34,927 nucleotides of DNA from an uncultured Bacteroidales bacterium (GTDB lineage Bacteria > Bacteroidota > Bacteroidia > Bacteroidales > FEN-979): positions 1 to 34,927 of the forward strand of contig CAIYUC010000009.1 in NCBI GenBank assembly GCA_903929315.1, written 5' to 3'. Of this stretch, positions 9,965 through 17,732 are shown piece after piece; position 1 is the stretch's first letter, and the number at the start of each line of letters is the position of its first letter. The notes under the pieces were generated by a model. That model was given only the letters and a program-made list of their open reading frames with translations. It was not told where the DNA came from and made no database searches. The translations under genes and the position numbers were made by a program.

Positions 9965-12286
9965 ATGAACAAAATAACGGACAAACTTGATCTTTTATTA
10001 ATTGAGGATAATCCGGGTGATGTAAGAATTATTCAGGAGTTACTTCATGATTTACCTGAATGTAAGCTTTTTGATGTTAATTCCATCTCTTTTGCCTTTG
10101 AATACCTTGATAAAAACAAAACAGATCTTGTTCTTCTTGACCTGGGATTACCGGATAGCCAAGGGTTGGATACCGTCAGAAAGATCGTCTCACAAATTCC
10201 ATTAATTCCTGTTATTATTCTTACGGGCCTTAATGATAATGAACTGGCGCTTGATTCGATCAAGGCTGGAGCGCAGGATTATCTGACCAAAGGCAATATC
10301 GACCCTGACATGCTTGTGCGTTCAATTCGGCATTCGATTGAACGAAAACATTTGGAAATAGCGCTTCGTGAAAGTCAGGCAAATCTCAAAGCGTTGACTG
10401 AGAACAGTGAAGATCGAATCTGGTCTGTTGATAGAAATTTCTGCCTGTTAACAGGCAATAGTGTATTTTATGAACATATCAGACAATTCCTCGGCAGAAG
10501 AATTGAAACCGGAGAAAATACGTTAGAACCCGGAATGACTCCTGAAGGCAGGGAGGTCTGGAGGAACTATTATAACAGGGTTTTAAATGGAGAAAGGTTT
10601 AACATTGAAAAAGAGGATCCTTTTTTGGATAAAATCAGAATTATCGATTATTTCTTCAACCCGATTGTAAATAATGATGGCACCATCAGCGGAATCGTCG
10701 TTTCTGGTCGCGACATTACGGAACGCAAGCAGGTAGAAGAGGAACTCCGGTATTCATTCTCACTGCTCAACGCCTCTTTGGAGTCGACTGCTGATGGTAT
10801 TCTTATCGTTGACGGTAAAGGCAAAATTATTCAATGGAATCATAAATTCGCTGAGATGTGGAAACTTCCTGATGAAGTCCTCTCCACTCACGACGACAAT
10901 GCAACAATTGTTTTTATCCTTTCTCAGTTAAAAGACCCCGACGGTTTTCTTAACAAAGTCAAAAAGTTGTATTCCACCCCTGAACGTTCAAGTTTTGAAC
11001 AGTTGGAATTCAAGGATGGCCGATTTTTTGAACGTTATTCCCAACCTCAAAGAATCGGCGATAACATTGTAGGCAGAGTGTGGTCTTTCCGTGATGTCAC
11101 CGATCGTAAGCAGGCGGAAGAAAAATTGAAGGAAAGTGAAAAAAAATATCGGGATTTATTCAATAATGATCTTGCAGGTAATTTCATTACCACGATTGAT
11201 GGAAAAATAGAATTTTGCAATCCTGCATTCACAGATATTTTTGGGTTCAGTTCTGTTGAAGAAGCTTTGCATTTCAATGCCAACAGATTTTATAAAAATT
11301 CAGAAGAAAGGAAACAATTTACAAAAGCACTTCAGGAAAAGAAAAAACTTGAATTTGTCGAAAAAGAGTTGATCCGTCCTGATGGAAAAGTAATAACCGC
11401 CTTGCTGAATGAGATCGGCGAATTTGATGAAAACAATAAATTGGTGCGAATGACAGGTTATCTATTAGACATTACTGAACGCAAGCAGAAACAGGAGGAA
11501 ATTAAAAAACTTAATGAAGAACTGGAACAACGAGTTATTGAGCGCACTACACAACTTCAGGCGATAAACAAAGAATTGGAAACCTTTTCTTACTCGGTCT
11601 CACATGATCTCCGTGCCCCCCTGAGAGCTATTGACGGGTATACACGAATTCTTTTTGAAGAAAATGAACCGAAACTTGATGAAGAAGGTAAAAGGTTGTG
11701 TGCAATGATCAGGGAGAATACCCGGCGAATGGGACAGCTTATTGATGATCTTCTGTTATTTTCCCGTCTCAGCCGCATTGATTTGAATATCTCCAGGGTT
11801 GATATGCATAAACTCGCAGGTTCTGTTTACGATGAAATCACTTTGCGGGAACAGCGGCAAAGAATCGATTTTCATCTTGGTGAAATTGCTTCTGTTCACG
11901 GGGATAAAACTTTGTTACGACAAGTCTGGGCCAATTTGATCTCCAATGCAATTAAATTTTCTTCACATTGCGAAAAAGCGATGATCAAAATATCATGCAA
12001 ACGGGAAAAGAATACGGTTGTATATCGCATCTGGGATAAAGGTGCCGGCTTCGATATGAAGTATAAAGACAAACTATTTGGAGTGTTTCAACGGCTTCAT
12101 AGTGTGAAGGAGTTCGAAGGAACGGGTGTCGGGCTGGCAATCGTGCAGCACATCATAATCCGGCATGGTGGAAAAGTTTGGGCTGAAGGGAAGGTCAATA
12201 GGGGGGCATCGTTTTATTTTTCAATCCCTATAAAAGCAATAAGCCACAATAAACAGGTGCAAGACAAGAGAAAAGACAATATATAA
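9965..12286 (+). CDS. Hybrid sensor kinase, REC-PAS-PAS-PAS-HisKA-HATPase
   Basis: This 773-residue cytoplasmic protein has no transmembrane segment. An N-terminal receiver (residues ~8-125; Asp59 in [12 protein letters not shown], Lys in YLTKGNI) is followed by three PAS/PAC modules (~135-250, ~260-380, ~388-500), each ending in a DIT/DVT-(E/D)-RK motif. A coiled coil ([10 protein letters not shown]) leads to HisKA with His547 ([12 protein letters not shown]) and an ATPase domain with [16 protein letters not shown] and GTGVGLAI motifs. The receiver at the front suggests that this kinase is itself controlled by phosphotransfer, plausibly from the membrane kinase at 7387 via the receiver at 9504. 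It starts 17 bp after that receiver gene, consistent with one operon. Confidence 0.87.
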   Translation: MNKITDKLDLLLIEDNPGDVRIIQELLHDLPECKLFDVNSISFAFEYLDKNKTDLVLLDLGLPDSQGLDTVRKIVSQIPLIPVIILTGLNDNELALDSIKAGAQDYLTKGNIDPDMLVRSIRHSIERKHLEIALRESQANLKALTENSEDRIWSVDRNFCLLTGNSVFYEHIRQFLGRRIETGENTLEPGMTPEGREVWRNYYNRVLNGERFNIEKEDPFLDKIRIIDYFFNPIVNNDGTISGIVVSGRDITERKQVEEELRYSFSLLNASLESTADGILIVDGKGKIIQWNHKFAEMWKLPDEVLSTHDDNATIVFILSQLKDPDGFLNKVKKLYSTPERSSFEQLEFKDGRFFERYSQPQRIGDNIVGRVWSFRDVTDRKQAEEKLKESEKKYRDLFNNDLAGNFITTIDGKIEFCNPAFTDIFGFSSVEEALHFNANRFYKNSEERKQFTKALQEKKKLEFVEKELIRPDGKVITALLNEIGEFDENNKLVRMTGYLLDITERKQKQEEIKKLNEELEQRVIERTTQLQAINKELETFSYSVSHDLRAPLRAIDGYTRILFEENEPKLDEEGKRLCAMIRENTRRMGQLIDDLLLFSRLSRIDLNISRVDMHKLAGSVYDEITLREQRQRIDFHLGEIASVHGDKTLLRQVWANLISNAIKFSSHCEKAMIKISCKREKNTVVYRIWDKGAGFDMKYKDKLFGVFQRLHSVKEFEGTGVGLAIVQHIIIRHGGKVWAEGKVNRGASFYFSIPIKAISHNKQVQDKRKDNI

Positions 12287-12311
12287 TTATCAATGTTTAA
12301 TTAACCATTTA

Positions 12312-12758
12312 ATGATGAACCATATTGACCTGATTGATATCCTGGTTGTTGAAGATAATCCATATGATGCAGAACTAACGGTCAGAACCATGAAAAAACA
12401 GAACCCGGGCTGCCAGATATTTGTCGCGGAAAACGGAGCAGATGCCCTCGACTTTCTTTTCTGCCGGGAGAAATTTTCAAAGCGTAATTCTTTAAAACCC
12501 CTCAAGGTAATTTTTCTTGATCTGAAGCTTTCAAAGGTTAATGGATTGGAAGTTTTGAAAGAAATCAAATCAAATCCGGATACAAAGAAGTTGCCGGTTG
12601 TGATCATAACTTCTTCAAGAGAAGATCAGGACATTAAAGCAGCATATGAGTTGGGAGCGAACAGCTATGTTGTCAAACCGGTAGATTTTGATTCATTCCT
12701 CTTAGCTATAGGTAATATGAGTTCATACTGGCTGTCTATCAATGAATCCCCAATATAG
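12312..12758 (+). CDS. Stand-alone response regulator (receiver only)
   Basis: This 148-residue single receiver has the acidic pair in VVEDNPYDA, the phospho-acceptor Asp70 in VIFLDLKLSKVNG, the switch residues IITSS and Lys in VVKPVDF. It is of the same Rcp1-like subclass as the gene at 9504 (long ALDFLFCREKFSKRN loop), so the two look like paralogues. It starts 25 bp after the hybrid kinase, which makes it a probable phospho-target of that kinase. There is no DNA-binding or enzymatic output domain. Two adjacent ATGs (12312, 12315) are equally possible starts. Confidence 0.85.
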   Translation: MMNHIDLIDILVVEDNPYDAELTVRTMKKQNPGCQIFVAENGADALDFLFCREKFSKRNSLKPLKVIFLDLKLSKVNGLEVLKEIKSNPDTKKLPVVIITSSREDQDIKAAYELGANSYVVKPVDFDSFLLAIGNMSSYWLSINESPI

Positions 12759-12838
12759 AGATGTTTAGATTTGATTTTATTTATTTTGATTATTTCCCTT
12801 TTCGGGAACACATTGTGCTTGATTAACATACAATATCC

Positions 12839-13222
12839 ATGAACAGGCCATATCGTATCCTGCATGTTGAAGATCTCCCATCCGACGCTTATCTTGTTGA
12901 AAGAGAGATTAAAAAGATTCTTGGTTTGTGTGAAATAAAACTTGTAGAAACAAAGGATACTTTTTCAAGCGCCCTCAAAGAATTCAAACCAGATATTATT
13001 TTATCAGATATAAGCCTGCCAGAATTCGATTGGTTAACTGCATTCAGACTAACAACGGAACAATCACCCCGGATCCCATTCATCATTGTGACCGGGTCGA
13101 CGGACACTGATTATGCTTCTGAATGTATGAAAACCGGAGTTATAGACTTTATCAGTAAGGAAAATATTCAAAGATTGGGTCCTTCGGTTTTACATGCATT
13201 AGGACAAAATAAGATTATTTAG
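12839..13222 (+). CDS. Short receiver-domain protein
   Basis: This 127-residue receiver has the acidic pocket HVEDLPSDA, the acceptor Asp57 in ILSDISLPEFD, the switch VTGS and Lys in ISKENIQRL. It belongs to a different receiver subclass from the two Rcp1-like genes: its FISKENIQRLGPSVLHAL ending resembles receivers that begin multi-domain PAS kinases. It may therefore be a true single-domain regulator or the surviving front of a longer gene; nothing kinase-like follows before enolase. It is 80 bp after the previous gene and may be in the same operon. Confidence 0.78.
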   Translation: MNRPYRILHVEDLPSDAYLVEREIKKILGLCEIKLVETKDTFSSALKEFKPDIILSDISLPEFDWLTAFRLTTEQSPRIPFIIVTGSTDTDYASECMKTGVIDFISKENIQRLGPSVLHALGQNKII

Positions 13223-13391
13223 AACCAGGTAGAAAAATTCTTTCCCATGTTTTATACGGATAACATGGATACTTCAATATAAAAAATTTAAAATTAATGA
13301 ACAGCACACTATCAGCCAATCCTATCCGTTCTATATCGTCAATTATGACTGTAGTTGAAAAACAGAATAAACCAAATAATTAAACAACCTA

Positions 13392-14672
13392 ATGAAAATT
13401 AAAAAAATTCAGGCGTTTGAAATTTTGGATTCCCGCGGGAATCCAACTGTGGAAGCCTTCCTTGAACTGGAGAACGGGATAAAAGGACATGCCATGGTAC
13501 CGAGTGGAGCATCAACGGGTGAACGGGAGGCTTGTGAACTTCGGGATGGGGATAAGAACCGGTATGGCGGTAAAGGTGTATTGAAAGCGGTCGGTAATGT
13601 CAACAATATCATCTCTAAAGAAATTCAAGGCAGATCATTTGAGAACCAGCGGGAACTTGACTTATTAATGATCGGTCTGGATGGAACTACAAACAAATCG
13701 AAATTGGGTGCAAATGCTATTTTATCGGTTTCAATGGCATATGCCCGTGCCGAAGCAAAAAATGCCGGGATTCCTTTATACAAGTATTTTGGGGGAGACA
13801 ATGCGCATCTTTTACCGGTACCCTGTATGAACGTAATCAATGGCGGCGCTCATGCAGATAATAATGTGGATTTTCAGGAGTTCATGATCGCTCCTCACAA
13901 TGCCCCTTCATTCACAGAGTCAATCCGGATGGGTATCGAAGTATTTCACACTCTGAAAACCGTGCTGAAACTTAAAAATTACAACACAGGCGTCGGTGAT
14001 GAAGGAGGCTTTGCTCCCAACCTTAAATCGAATGAGGAAGCCGTTGAAGTGATCCTTGAGGCGATTGTCAGAGCCGGGTATAAGCCCGGGACAGATGTAA
14101 GTATTTGCCTCGACCCGGCAACAAGTGAAATGTGGAATGACGGTAAGTACATATTTTCTAAAAGTACCGGGAAAGCAATTTCAAGCGATGAAATGATCAA
14201 ACTTTGGGAAAGTTGGGTGAATCAGTATCCGATTGTATTGCTTGAAGACGGATTGGCTGAGAACGATTGGGATGGCTGGCAGAATCTGACTAAAGCATTA
14301 GGTAAAAAAATAGAAATTGTAGGTGACGATATCTTTTGTACAAATAAAAAGATATTGGCAGAAGGTATTTCCAAAGGTATAGCCAACTCTATTCTGATTA
14401 AATTAAACCAGATCGGTACGGTGACTGAGACCCTTGAAACTATTGAGATGGCTTACAAAAACGGATATAACGTGTTTGTATCACATCGAAGCGGGGAAAC
14501 CCCTGACAGTTTTATTGCAGACTTGACTGTTGCAGTAAATGCAGGTCATTTAAAGACCGGAAGCGGATGCCGTGGCGAAAGAATTGAAAAATTCAATCAA
14601 TTGATGCGGATTGAAAGAGAGCTTGGCGATAAGTCCAAATTTGCAGGGATCAAGGCTTTTAAAAATAAATAA
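13392..14672 (+). CDS. eno: Enolase (phosphopyruvate hydratase)
   Basis: Enolase converts 2-phosphoglycerate to phosphoenolpyruvate in glycolysis, in the cytoplasm, as a Mg-dependent dimer or octamer. The 426-residue length is normal. Family signatures are in order: substrate loop [89 protein letters not shown] and [15 protein letters not shown]. The C-terminal [16 protein letters not shown] resembles the form common in Bacteroidota. The start [21 protein letters not shown] is canonical. It is the only clear central-metabolism gene in the window and marks a chromosomal location. A small hairpin (ACCGGA-tcc-TCCGGT, 14695-14709) lies 22 bp after the stop but has no T-run. Confidence 0.97.
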   Translation: MKIKKIQAFEILDSRGNPTVEAFLELENGIKGHAMVPSGASTGEREACELRDGDKNRYGGKGVLKAVGNVNNIISKEIQGRSFENQRELDLLMIGLDGTTNKSKLGANAILSVSMAYARAEAKNAGIPLYKYFGGDNAHLLPVPCMNVINGGAHADNNVDFQEFMIAPHNAPSFTESIRMGIEVFHTLKTVLKLKNYNTGVGDEGGFAPNLKSNEEAVEVILEAIVRAGYKPGTDVSICLDPATSEMWNDGKYIFSKSTGKAISSDEMIKLWESWVNQYPIVLLEDGLAENDWDGWQNLTKALGKKIEIVGDDIFCTNKKILAEGISKGIANSILIKLNQIGTVTETLETIEMAYKNGYNVFVSHRSGETPDSFIADLTVAVNAGHLKTGSGCRGERIEKFNQLMRIERELGDKSKFAGIKAFKNK

Positions 14673-14711
14673 AAATTGTGGCTCATCAGCGCTTACCGGA
14701 TCCTCCGGTTG

Positions 14712-14907
14712 TCAATCACCCTTGAGACAACGTACTGACCACCCCCATTAGCATCCTGCTATCACCACGATTAATATAGGTAGAGTTGTAAACCAGACTC
14801 CGGCCCATTGCGTAATAGGTTCCGGTAGCAGTACTGGTCCAAAAAGAACCAAATTGTCCCAGAAACCCAAAAACTCCGGTAAGACCTGTTTGACTGGTTC
14901 GTTCATT
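14712..14907 (-). pseudogene. Remnant of a FISUMP-domain lipoprotein gene (C-terminal part)
   Basis: On the minus strand, the region translates to a decayed FISUMP tail: roughly NERTSQTGLTG, then LGQFGSFWTSTATG, then YYAMGRSLVYNSTYINRGDSR, matching the position of YWWTATENST and GFSVRCVRN in the intact copies at 32459 and 33483. The frame is broken by one extra base near 14739 (inside GGGGGTGG). After it, the other frame gives SVRCLKGD-stop, ending at 14712. In-frame stops appear upstream of 14907 and no start is visible. This explains a stretch that otherwise looks empty after enolase. Confidence 0.6.
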
Positions 14908-15097
14908 TACTTAATCTTAGTCCCGGTAGTTTTAAAGTTTTGTAAAGATAGTGATTCCTATGTAACTTTTATTTCAATGTTAATGTTTATTGCAAAAGGC
15001 ATGGATGAGCAAGCCCGGAAAATAAACACTATTAATGAACCGCCTTTTTTATTCTATCTTTACATCAGTTTTATACATTTGATCTGAATTTTGAATT

Positions 15098-15382
15098 ATG
15101 ACTGTATTCAAAGCTGCAATAACAAGGGGAGCCAATCCGATAAATCCTGACACGATTGAAATTACAGATCGTTTTGCTATTTTTAAAAAACGTCGAATAT
15201 ATCTTATTGGATACAATTCAATTATGATCCCGTTTTCGAAAATCTCCTCAGTAGAAATCAATACCGGTTTCATTGGCACCAAAATAATTATACACAGTTT
15301 TGGAGAGGATACAATAACTGCCCATCGTTTCGCACTTAAGGACGCCAAACAAATTAAGCGATTGATTGAGAACCAATTGTAA
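15098..15382 (+). CDS. Small PH-domain-like protein
   Basis: This 94-residue soluble protein contains alternating hydrophobic beta strands (TIEITDRFAIFKKRR, YLIGYNSIMIPFSKISSVEIN, TKIIIHSF) and ends in an amphipathic helix (LKDAKQIKRLIENQL). This is the order of a bacterial PH-like domain: seven strands capped by a C-terminal helix, with the I-P-(F/Y)-x-x-I-x-x-V motif typical of such domains. There are no membrane segments. A probable terminator follows 55 bp downstream, so it appears to be a single-gene unit. Function unknown; the fold assignment is moderate. Confidence 0.6.
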   Translation: MTVFKAAITRGANPINPDTIEITDRFAIFKKRRIYLIGYNSIMIPFSKISSVEINTGFIGTKIIIHSFGEDTITAHRFALKDAKQIKRLIENQL

Positions 15383-15437
15383 AAATTTTTAATAATCAGT
15401 GACAACCTGACTTACCTTAGTTAAAACCAGCCCCGAT

Positions 15438-15463
15438 AAATCGAATGAATTTCGATTTTTTTT
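15438..15463 (+). terminator. Probable intrinsic terminator after the PH-like gene
   Basis: An 8-bp stem AAATCGAA / TTCGATTT with a 5-base loop (15438-15458) runs into eight T residues (15456-15463). The stem is A/T-rich, as is usual for this genome type. Confidence 0.5.
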
Positions 15464-15518
15464 CTGTTAATCGGCGCTTGTCAATCTCAACAATTCAATC
15501 GTAAATCTAAGATCGGTT

Positions 15519-15612
15519 AATCGTAAATTATCCCTACCCCCTTCTAAATCCTCGTCTAATCAGGGGAGGACTTTAAATCACGCGTCACAAGTCAAGTCGT
15601 TTCTCCTCGCTG
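15519..15612. repeat. Imperfect direct repeat, copy 1 (left of ORF6N gene)
   Basis: This stretch aligns with 16264-16355: both read AATCGT-(a/c)-AATTATCCCT, then a C-run, a spacer, GGAGGACTTTA and a GCGTCACA motif. Identity is roughly 70% by eye with single-base indels. It fills most of the noncoding gap before the ORF6N gene. Confidence 0.55.
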
Positions 15613-15680
15613 TATTGAAAAAAATCTTCCTGTAATGTATCACCTTTTGGGGTTAAGGTTGATTAAGCAGAAAACATGAT

Positions 15681-16235
15681 ATGAAAAATACGGTAGGATC
15701 TATTGTACTGCCGGAGGAAGTCATTATCAGAAAAATCTATTGGGTCCGTAATAATAAGGCTATGATGGATTTTGATCTGGCCAGTCTCTATGGTGTTTCA
15801 ACAAAGGTTCTGAAACAGGCTGTCAAAAGAAACAGAAAAAGATTTCCCGGGGATTTCTTATTTGAATTGACGAGATCAGAATTTGAAAACTTGAGGTCAC
15901 AAATTGTGACCTCAAGTTGGGGTGGTTTGCGATACTTACCCTGTGCATTTACAGAGCAAGGTGTTGCTATGTTATCCGGAATTTTAAATTCAGACCGGGC
16001 GATACAGGTCAATATAGCCATCATGCGGGCATTTATTCAACTCAGGCGTTTTCTGGAATCCAATAAACAATTGGCCGGAAAATTTGAAGATTTGGAAAAG
16101 GCTGTTTCATCTCATGATGAAAAGATTCAGTTGATCTTTTCCGCTATAAAACAATTGATCGAGGAAAAAGAGAATCCAGCGGTGAGAAATCCGGTCGGAT
16201 ATAAAATACAGGGGAAATCTGTTGATATCTTGTGA
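15681..16235 (+). CDS. ORF6N-domain protein
   Basis: This 184-residue protein carries an ORF6N/KilA-N-type DNA-binding domain at residues ~8-95: the opening IRKIYWVRNNKAMMDFDLASLYG, then TKVLKQAVKRNRKRFPGDFLFELT, then the hallmark TSSWGGLRYLPCAFTEQGVAML. The family is common in phages and mobile regions of Bacteroidota. The C-terminal ~80 residues are helical and charged, probably an oligomerisation coiled coil. A 31-bp palindrome lies inside the coding sequence at 15888-15918. Imperfect direct repeats flank the gene, and it overlaps a long upstream extension of the Vsr frame that I do not accept as coding. Its role (regulator of a mobile element or anti-repressor) is inferred from the family. 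Confidence 0.83.
   Translation: MKNTVGSIVLPEEVIIRKIYWVRNNKAMMDFDLASLYGVSTKVLKQAVKRNRKRFPGDFLFELTRSEFENLRSQIVTSSWGGLRYLPCAFTEQGVAMLSGILNSDRAIQVNIAIMRAFIQLRRFLESNKQLAGKFEDLEKAVSSHDEKIQLIFSAIKQLIEEKENPAVRNPVGYKIQGKSVDIL
15888..15918. repeat. 31-bp near-perfect palindrome inside the ORF6N gene
   Basis: Two exact 15-base arms (left arm AACTTGAGGTCACAA) flank a single central A. The palindrome encodes the NLRSQIVTSS stretch directly before the conserved WGG motif. It could be an operator for the gene's own DNA-binding product, a recombination or insertion site, or an mRNA hairpin. Confidence 0.85.
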
Positions 16236-16263
16236 AAGGTGTCAGTCGCTGCAATGACGAAAA

Positions 16264-16355
16264 AATCGTCAATTATCCCTCCCCCCTCCAAAATCCTCTC
16301 CCACTAAAAGGAGGACTTTACGTCATGCGTCACACGTTACGCTGTTTTTCCTATC
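16264..16355. repeat. Imperfect direct repeat, copy 2 (right of ORF6N gene)
   Basis: Partner of the repeat at 15519-15612; see shared blocks there. This copy ends in the -7 promoter box of the Vsr gene (16352-16359), whereas copy 1 has no such box at the matching place. Confidence 0.55.
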
Positions 16356-16359
16356 TTTG
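16352..16359 (+). promoter_or_regulatory. Bacteroidota -7 box (TATCTTTG) directly before vsr
   Basis: The sequence matches TAnnTTTG exactly and ends 4 bases before the ATG at 16364. Transcription from it would give a leaderless or nearly leaderless mRNA. No clear TTG is found 19-21 bp upstream. The box argues for the 16364 start over any upstream start in the same frame. Confidence 0.6.
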
Positions 16360-16363
16360 CTTT

Positions 16364-16783
16364 ATGGCAGATGTCCACGAACCGGAAGTCAGAAGCTACA
16401 ACATGAGCCGGATTAAAGGCAAGAATACCAAGCCGGAACTCATTGTACGGAAATTCCTTTTCTCCAAAGGTTTCCGATACCGGATTAATGATAAAAAATT
16501 GCCGGGGAAACCGGATATTGTTTTACTAAAGTACAAAACTGTAATTTTTGTTCATGGCTGCTATTGGCACGGACATGAGGGATGTAAATATTTCGTAGTC
16601 CCGCAAACCAGAACGGAATGGTGGTTGAATAAAATCAATGGGAATAAAGAAAATGATAATAAATGTAAAACCGTTCTTGAAACTGCTGGTTGGCAGGTCA
16701 TTTCAATATTCGAATGCCAGCTTATAAAAGAAAAACTAACCACTACATTTCAAAATCTTCTTTCATTACTTTTAAGTAAGTAG
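16364..16783 (+). CDS. vsr: Very-short-patch repair endonuclease Vsr
   Basis: Vsr nicks 5' of the T in T:G mismatches created by deamination of 5-methylcytosine, starting short-patch repair. The 139-residue protein keeps the family landmarks at nearly the Escherichia coli numbering: MSRIKGKNTKPE, catalytic Asp51 (GKPDIVL), His64 and His69 in FVHGCYWHGH, zinc ligands Cys66, His71, Cys74 and Cys118, and TRTEWWLNKI. The ATG at 16364 follows a -7 box by 4 bases; an upstream extension to 16232 is rejected. Vsr genes normally sit beside a cytosine-5 methyltransferase, and none is in the window. Instead, a controller operator and a truncated controller gene follow, so this is probably the intact survivor of a lost R-M system. 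Confidence 0.92.
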   Translation: MADVHEPEVRSYNMSRIKGKNTKPELIVRKFLFSKGFRYRINDKKLPGKPDIVLLKYKTVIFVHGCYWHGHEGCKYFVVPQTRTEWWLNKINGNKENDNKCKTVLETAGWQVISIFECQLIKEKLTTTFQNLLSLLLSK

Positions 16784-16819
16784 TTATCAACAATTTATTG
16801 TTCGTATCCTCTTCTTTAT

Positions 16820-16850
16820 GTGACTTATAGTCCGTTGTGAATTAAGTCAC
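16820..16850 (+). promoter_or_regulatory. Controller-type (C-box) operator of an R-M system
   Basis: A perfect 11-bp palindrome GACTTATAGTC (16822-16832) is followed, after CGTTGT, by the imperfect second site GAATTAAGTC (16839-16848). The outer bases form an 8-bp inverted repeat (GTGACTTA / TAAGTCAC). From memory this closely resembles the tandem C-box operators of R-M controller proteins such as C.Esp1396I (same GACTTATAGTCCGT core). It overlaps the -33 TTG of the promoter for the gene at 16887. Confidence 0.65.
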
Positions 16851-16865
16851 GTAAGGGTAGTTTTG
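16835..16865 (+). promoter_or_regulatory. Promoter of the truncated controller gene
   Basis: TTG at 16835-16837, a 20-bp spacer and TAGTTTTG at 16858-16865 match the Bacteroidota consensus. The -33 element lies between the two C-box halves, so a bound controller dimer would act on this promoter. Confidence 0.65.
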
Positions 16866-16886
16866 TCTTTCCTGAAAAATCAGTTT

Positions 16887-16997
16887 ATGGATATCAGAAA
16901 AAAAGTGGGTGCCCGCATACGTGAGTTGCGCCTTCAAATGAAAATATCGCAGGAAGCGCTTGCGAATATTGCCGAAATCGATCGAACATATATGTGA
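16887..16997 (+). pseudogene. Truncated XRE-type controller (C) protein gene
   Basis: This 36-codon ORF encodes MDIRKKVGARIRELRLQMK, then ISQEALANIAEIDRTYM, then TGA. It has the first helices of an XRE helix-turn-helix; R-M controller proteins are ~75-100 residues and continue after a matching (L/I)DRTYIS motif. The frame breaks exactly in the expected recognition helix, and the following DNA encodes an unrelated C-terminal fragment in another frame. The gene keeps a good promoter and a C-box operator. It is called a controller from the operator and the adjacent vsr, not from a full-length match. Confidence 0.7.
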
Positions 16998-17161
16998 TAA
17001 CCAAAATCGTTCATTGGGATAAGAAAAATAAGATATTAAAAGGAATTGAATATCGCTTTATGTCTGAACTTTCTGAAGGTAAAAAACCATTGACAGAAAG
17101 GAATAAATTCATTGCTGGTTTGAATTTTAAAAAGGTTAAAAAGCGTGGCTTTTCTGAATAA
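16997..17161 (+). pseudogene. C-terminal fragment of an unidentified gene, possibly the restriction enzyme
   Basis: From the frame that begins within the controller stop codon, ~54 residues run to a TAA at 17159-17161: KIVHWDKKNKILKGIEYRF, then MSELSEGKKPLTERNKFIA, then GLNFKKVKKRGFSE. The composition is protein-like and has no start codon of its own. In C-regulated R-M systems the restriction gene follows the controller gene, so this is plausibly its tail, fused by an internal deletion. I do not recognise the family. Confidence 0.4.
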
Positions 17162-17441
17162 TATTCAATTACATTAAGCAAAGAACAGTGAACAATGAAC
17201 TGTTGCAATTTGAATCAACCCAGCAACACATTGTACAGTTTTCTCCCCAAAAATACTTTGTTTATACTTTCTAAAAACTTTTTTCCTCAACGACCAACCC
17301 CAATTCAGACAATTGTCGTTTGGCAAAGAACTCACCATCACAAGACCTCCATAATTCGATTTTCTTCTTTGATTTGATCACCAATGAAATAAAATTTTAA
17401 TTTTGATTGATTATACTAAAGTTTTAAATAGTAGAGAACCT

Positions 17442-17600
17442 ATGGGTATTTTAAGGGCCATTCTCTGCATCATCTTTCCCCCGCTGGCGGTAATTGACCG
17501 GGGATGCGGGGCAATCCTGCTGGTGTTTTTACTCACGTGTTGTGGCTGGATCCCGGGCGTGATCGCGGCCATCCTTTTTAATACAAAAGGTTCGCGTTAG
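17442..17600 (+). CDS. Pmp3/YqaE-family small membrane protein
   Basis: This is a 52-residue peptide with two hydrophobic helices (residues ~3-19 and ~23-45). The pattern ILRAILCIIFPPLAV, then GCGAILLVFLLTCCGWIPGVIAAI, is the Pmp3/UPF0057 signature (CIIFPPLAV, and the PG in the second helix). Family members sit in the inner membrane and are linked to salt or cold stress and membrane potential. The ATG at 17442 gives the usual length; a longer frame to 17403 lacks family support. The ~50 bases before it recur at 34571-34632 in front of a different fragment. The 280 bp to its left hold no gene I can support. Confidence 0.85.
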   Translation: MGILRAILCIIFPPLAVIDRGCGAILLVFLLTCCGWIPGVIAAILFNTKGSR

Positions 17601-17651
17601 TGTGGTGTTACTCTGAGGTATCAACGGGTGATCAAAAAACTCAGAAAAATC

Positions 17652-17682
17652 TTGCCTATAAGGGTGATTTGTTCTATATTTG
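17652..17682 (+). promoter_or_regulatory. Promoter of the T9SS repeat-protein gene
   Basis: TTG (17652-17654), a 20-bp spacer and TATATTTG (17675-17682) match the Bacteroidota consensus. The predicted start of transcription, near 17690, lies downstream of an ATC/ATG-type extension at 17628 and so supports translation from 17733. Confidence 0.7.
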
Positions 17683-17732
17683 AGAGTTTTCTGATATTGA
17701 CAATCCGTCACTGGATCAACATTGTGAGCAAT

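Noticed and set aside
14695-14709. Hairpin ACCGGA-tcc-TCCGGT as a terminator of enolase
   Set aside because: The stem is only 6 bp and no T-run follows on either strand.
14854-15087. Plus-strand ORF of 77 residues after enolase
   Set aside because: It lies opposite the FISUMP remnant, has no ribosome binding site and no protein-like pattern.
16232-16363. 44-residue N-terminal extension of Vsr
   Set aside because: It translates a repeat, has no family match, and the promoter box lies inside it just before the family start.
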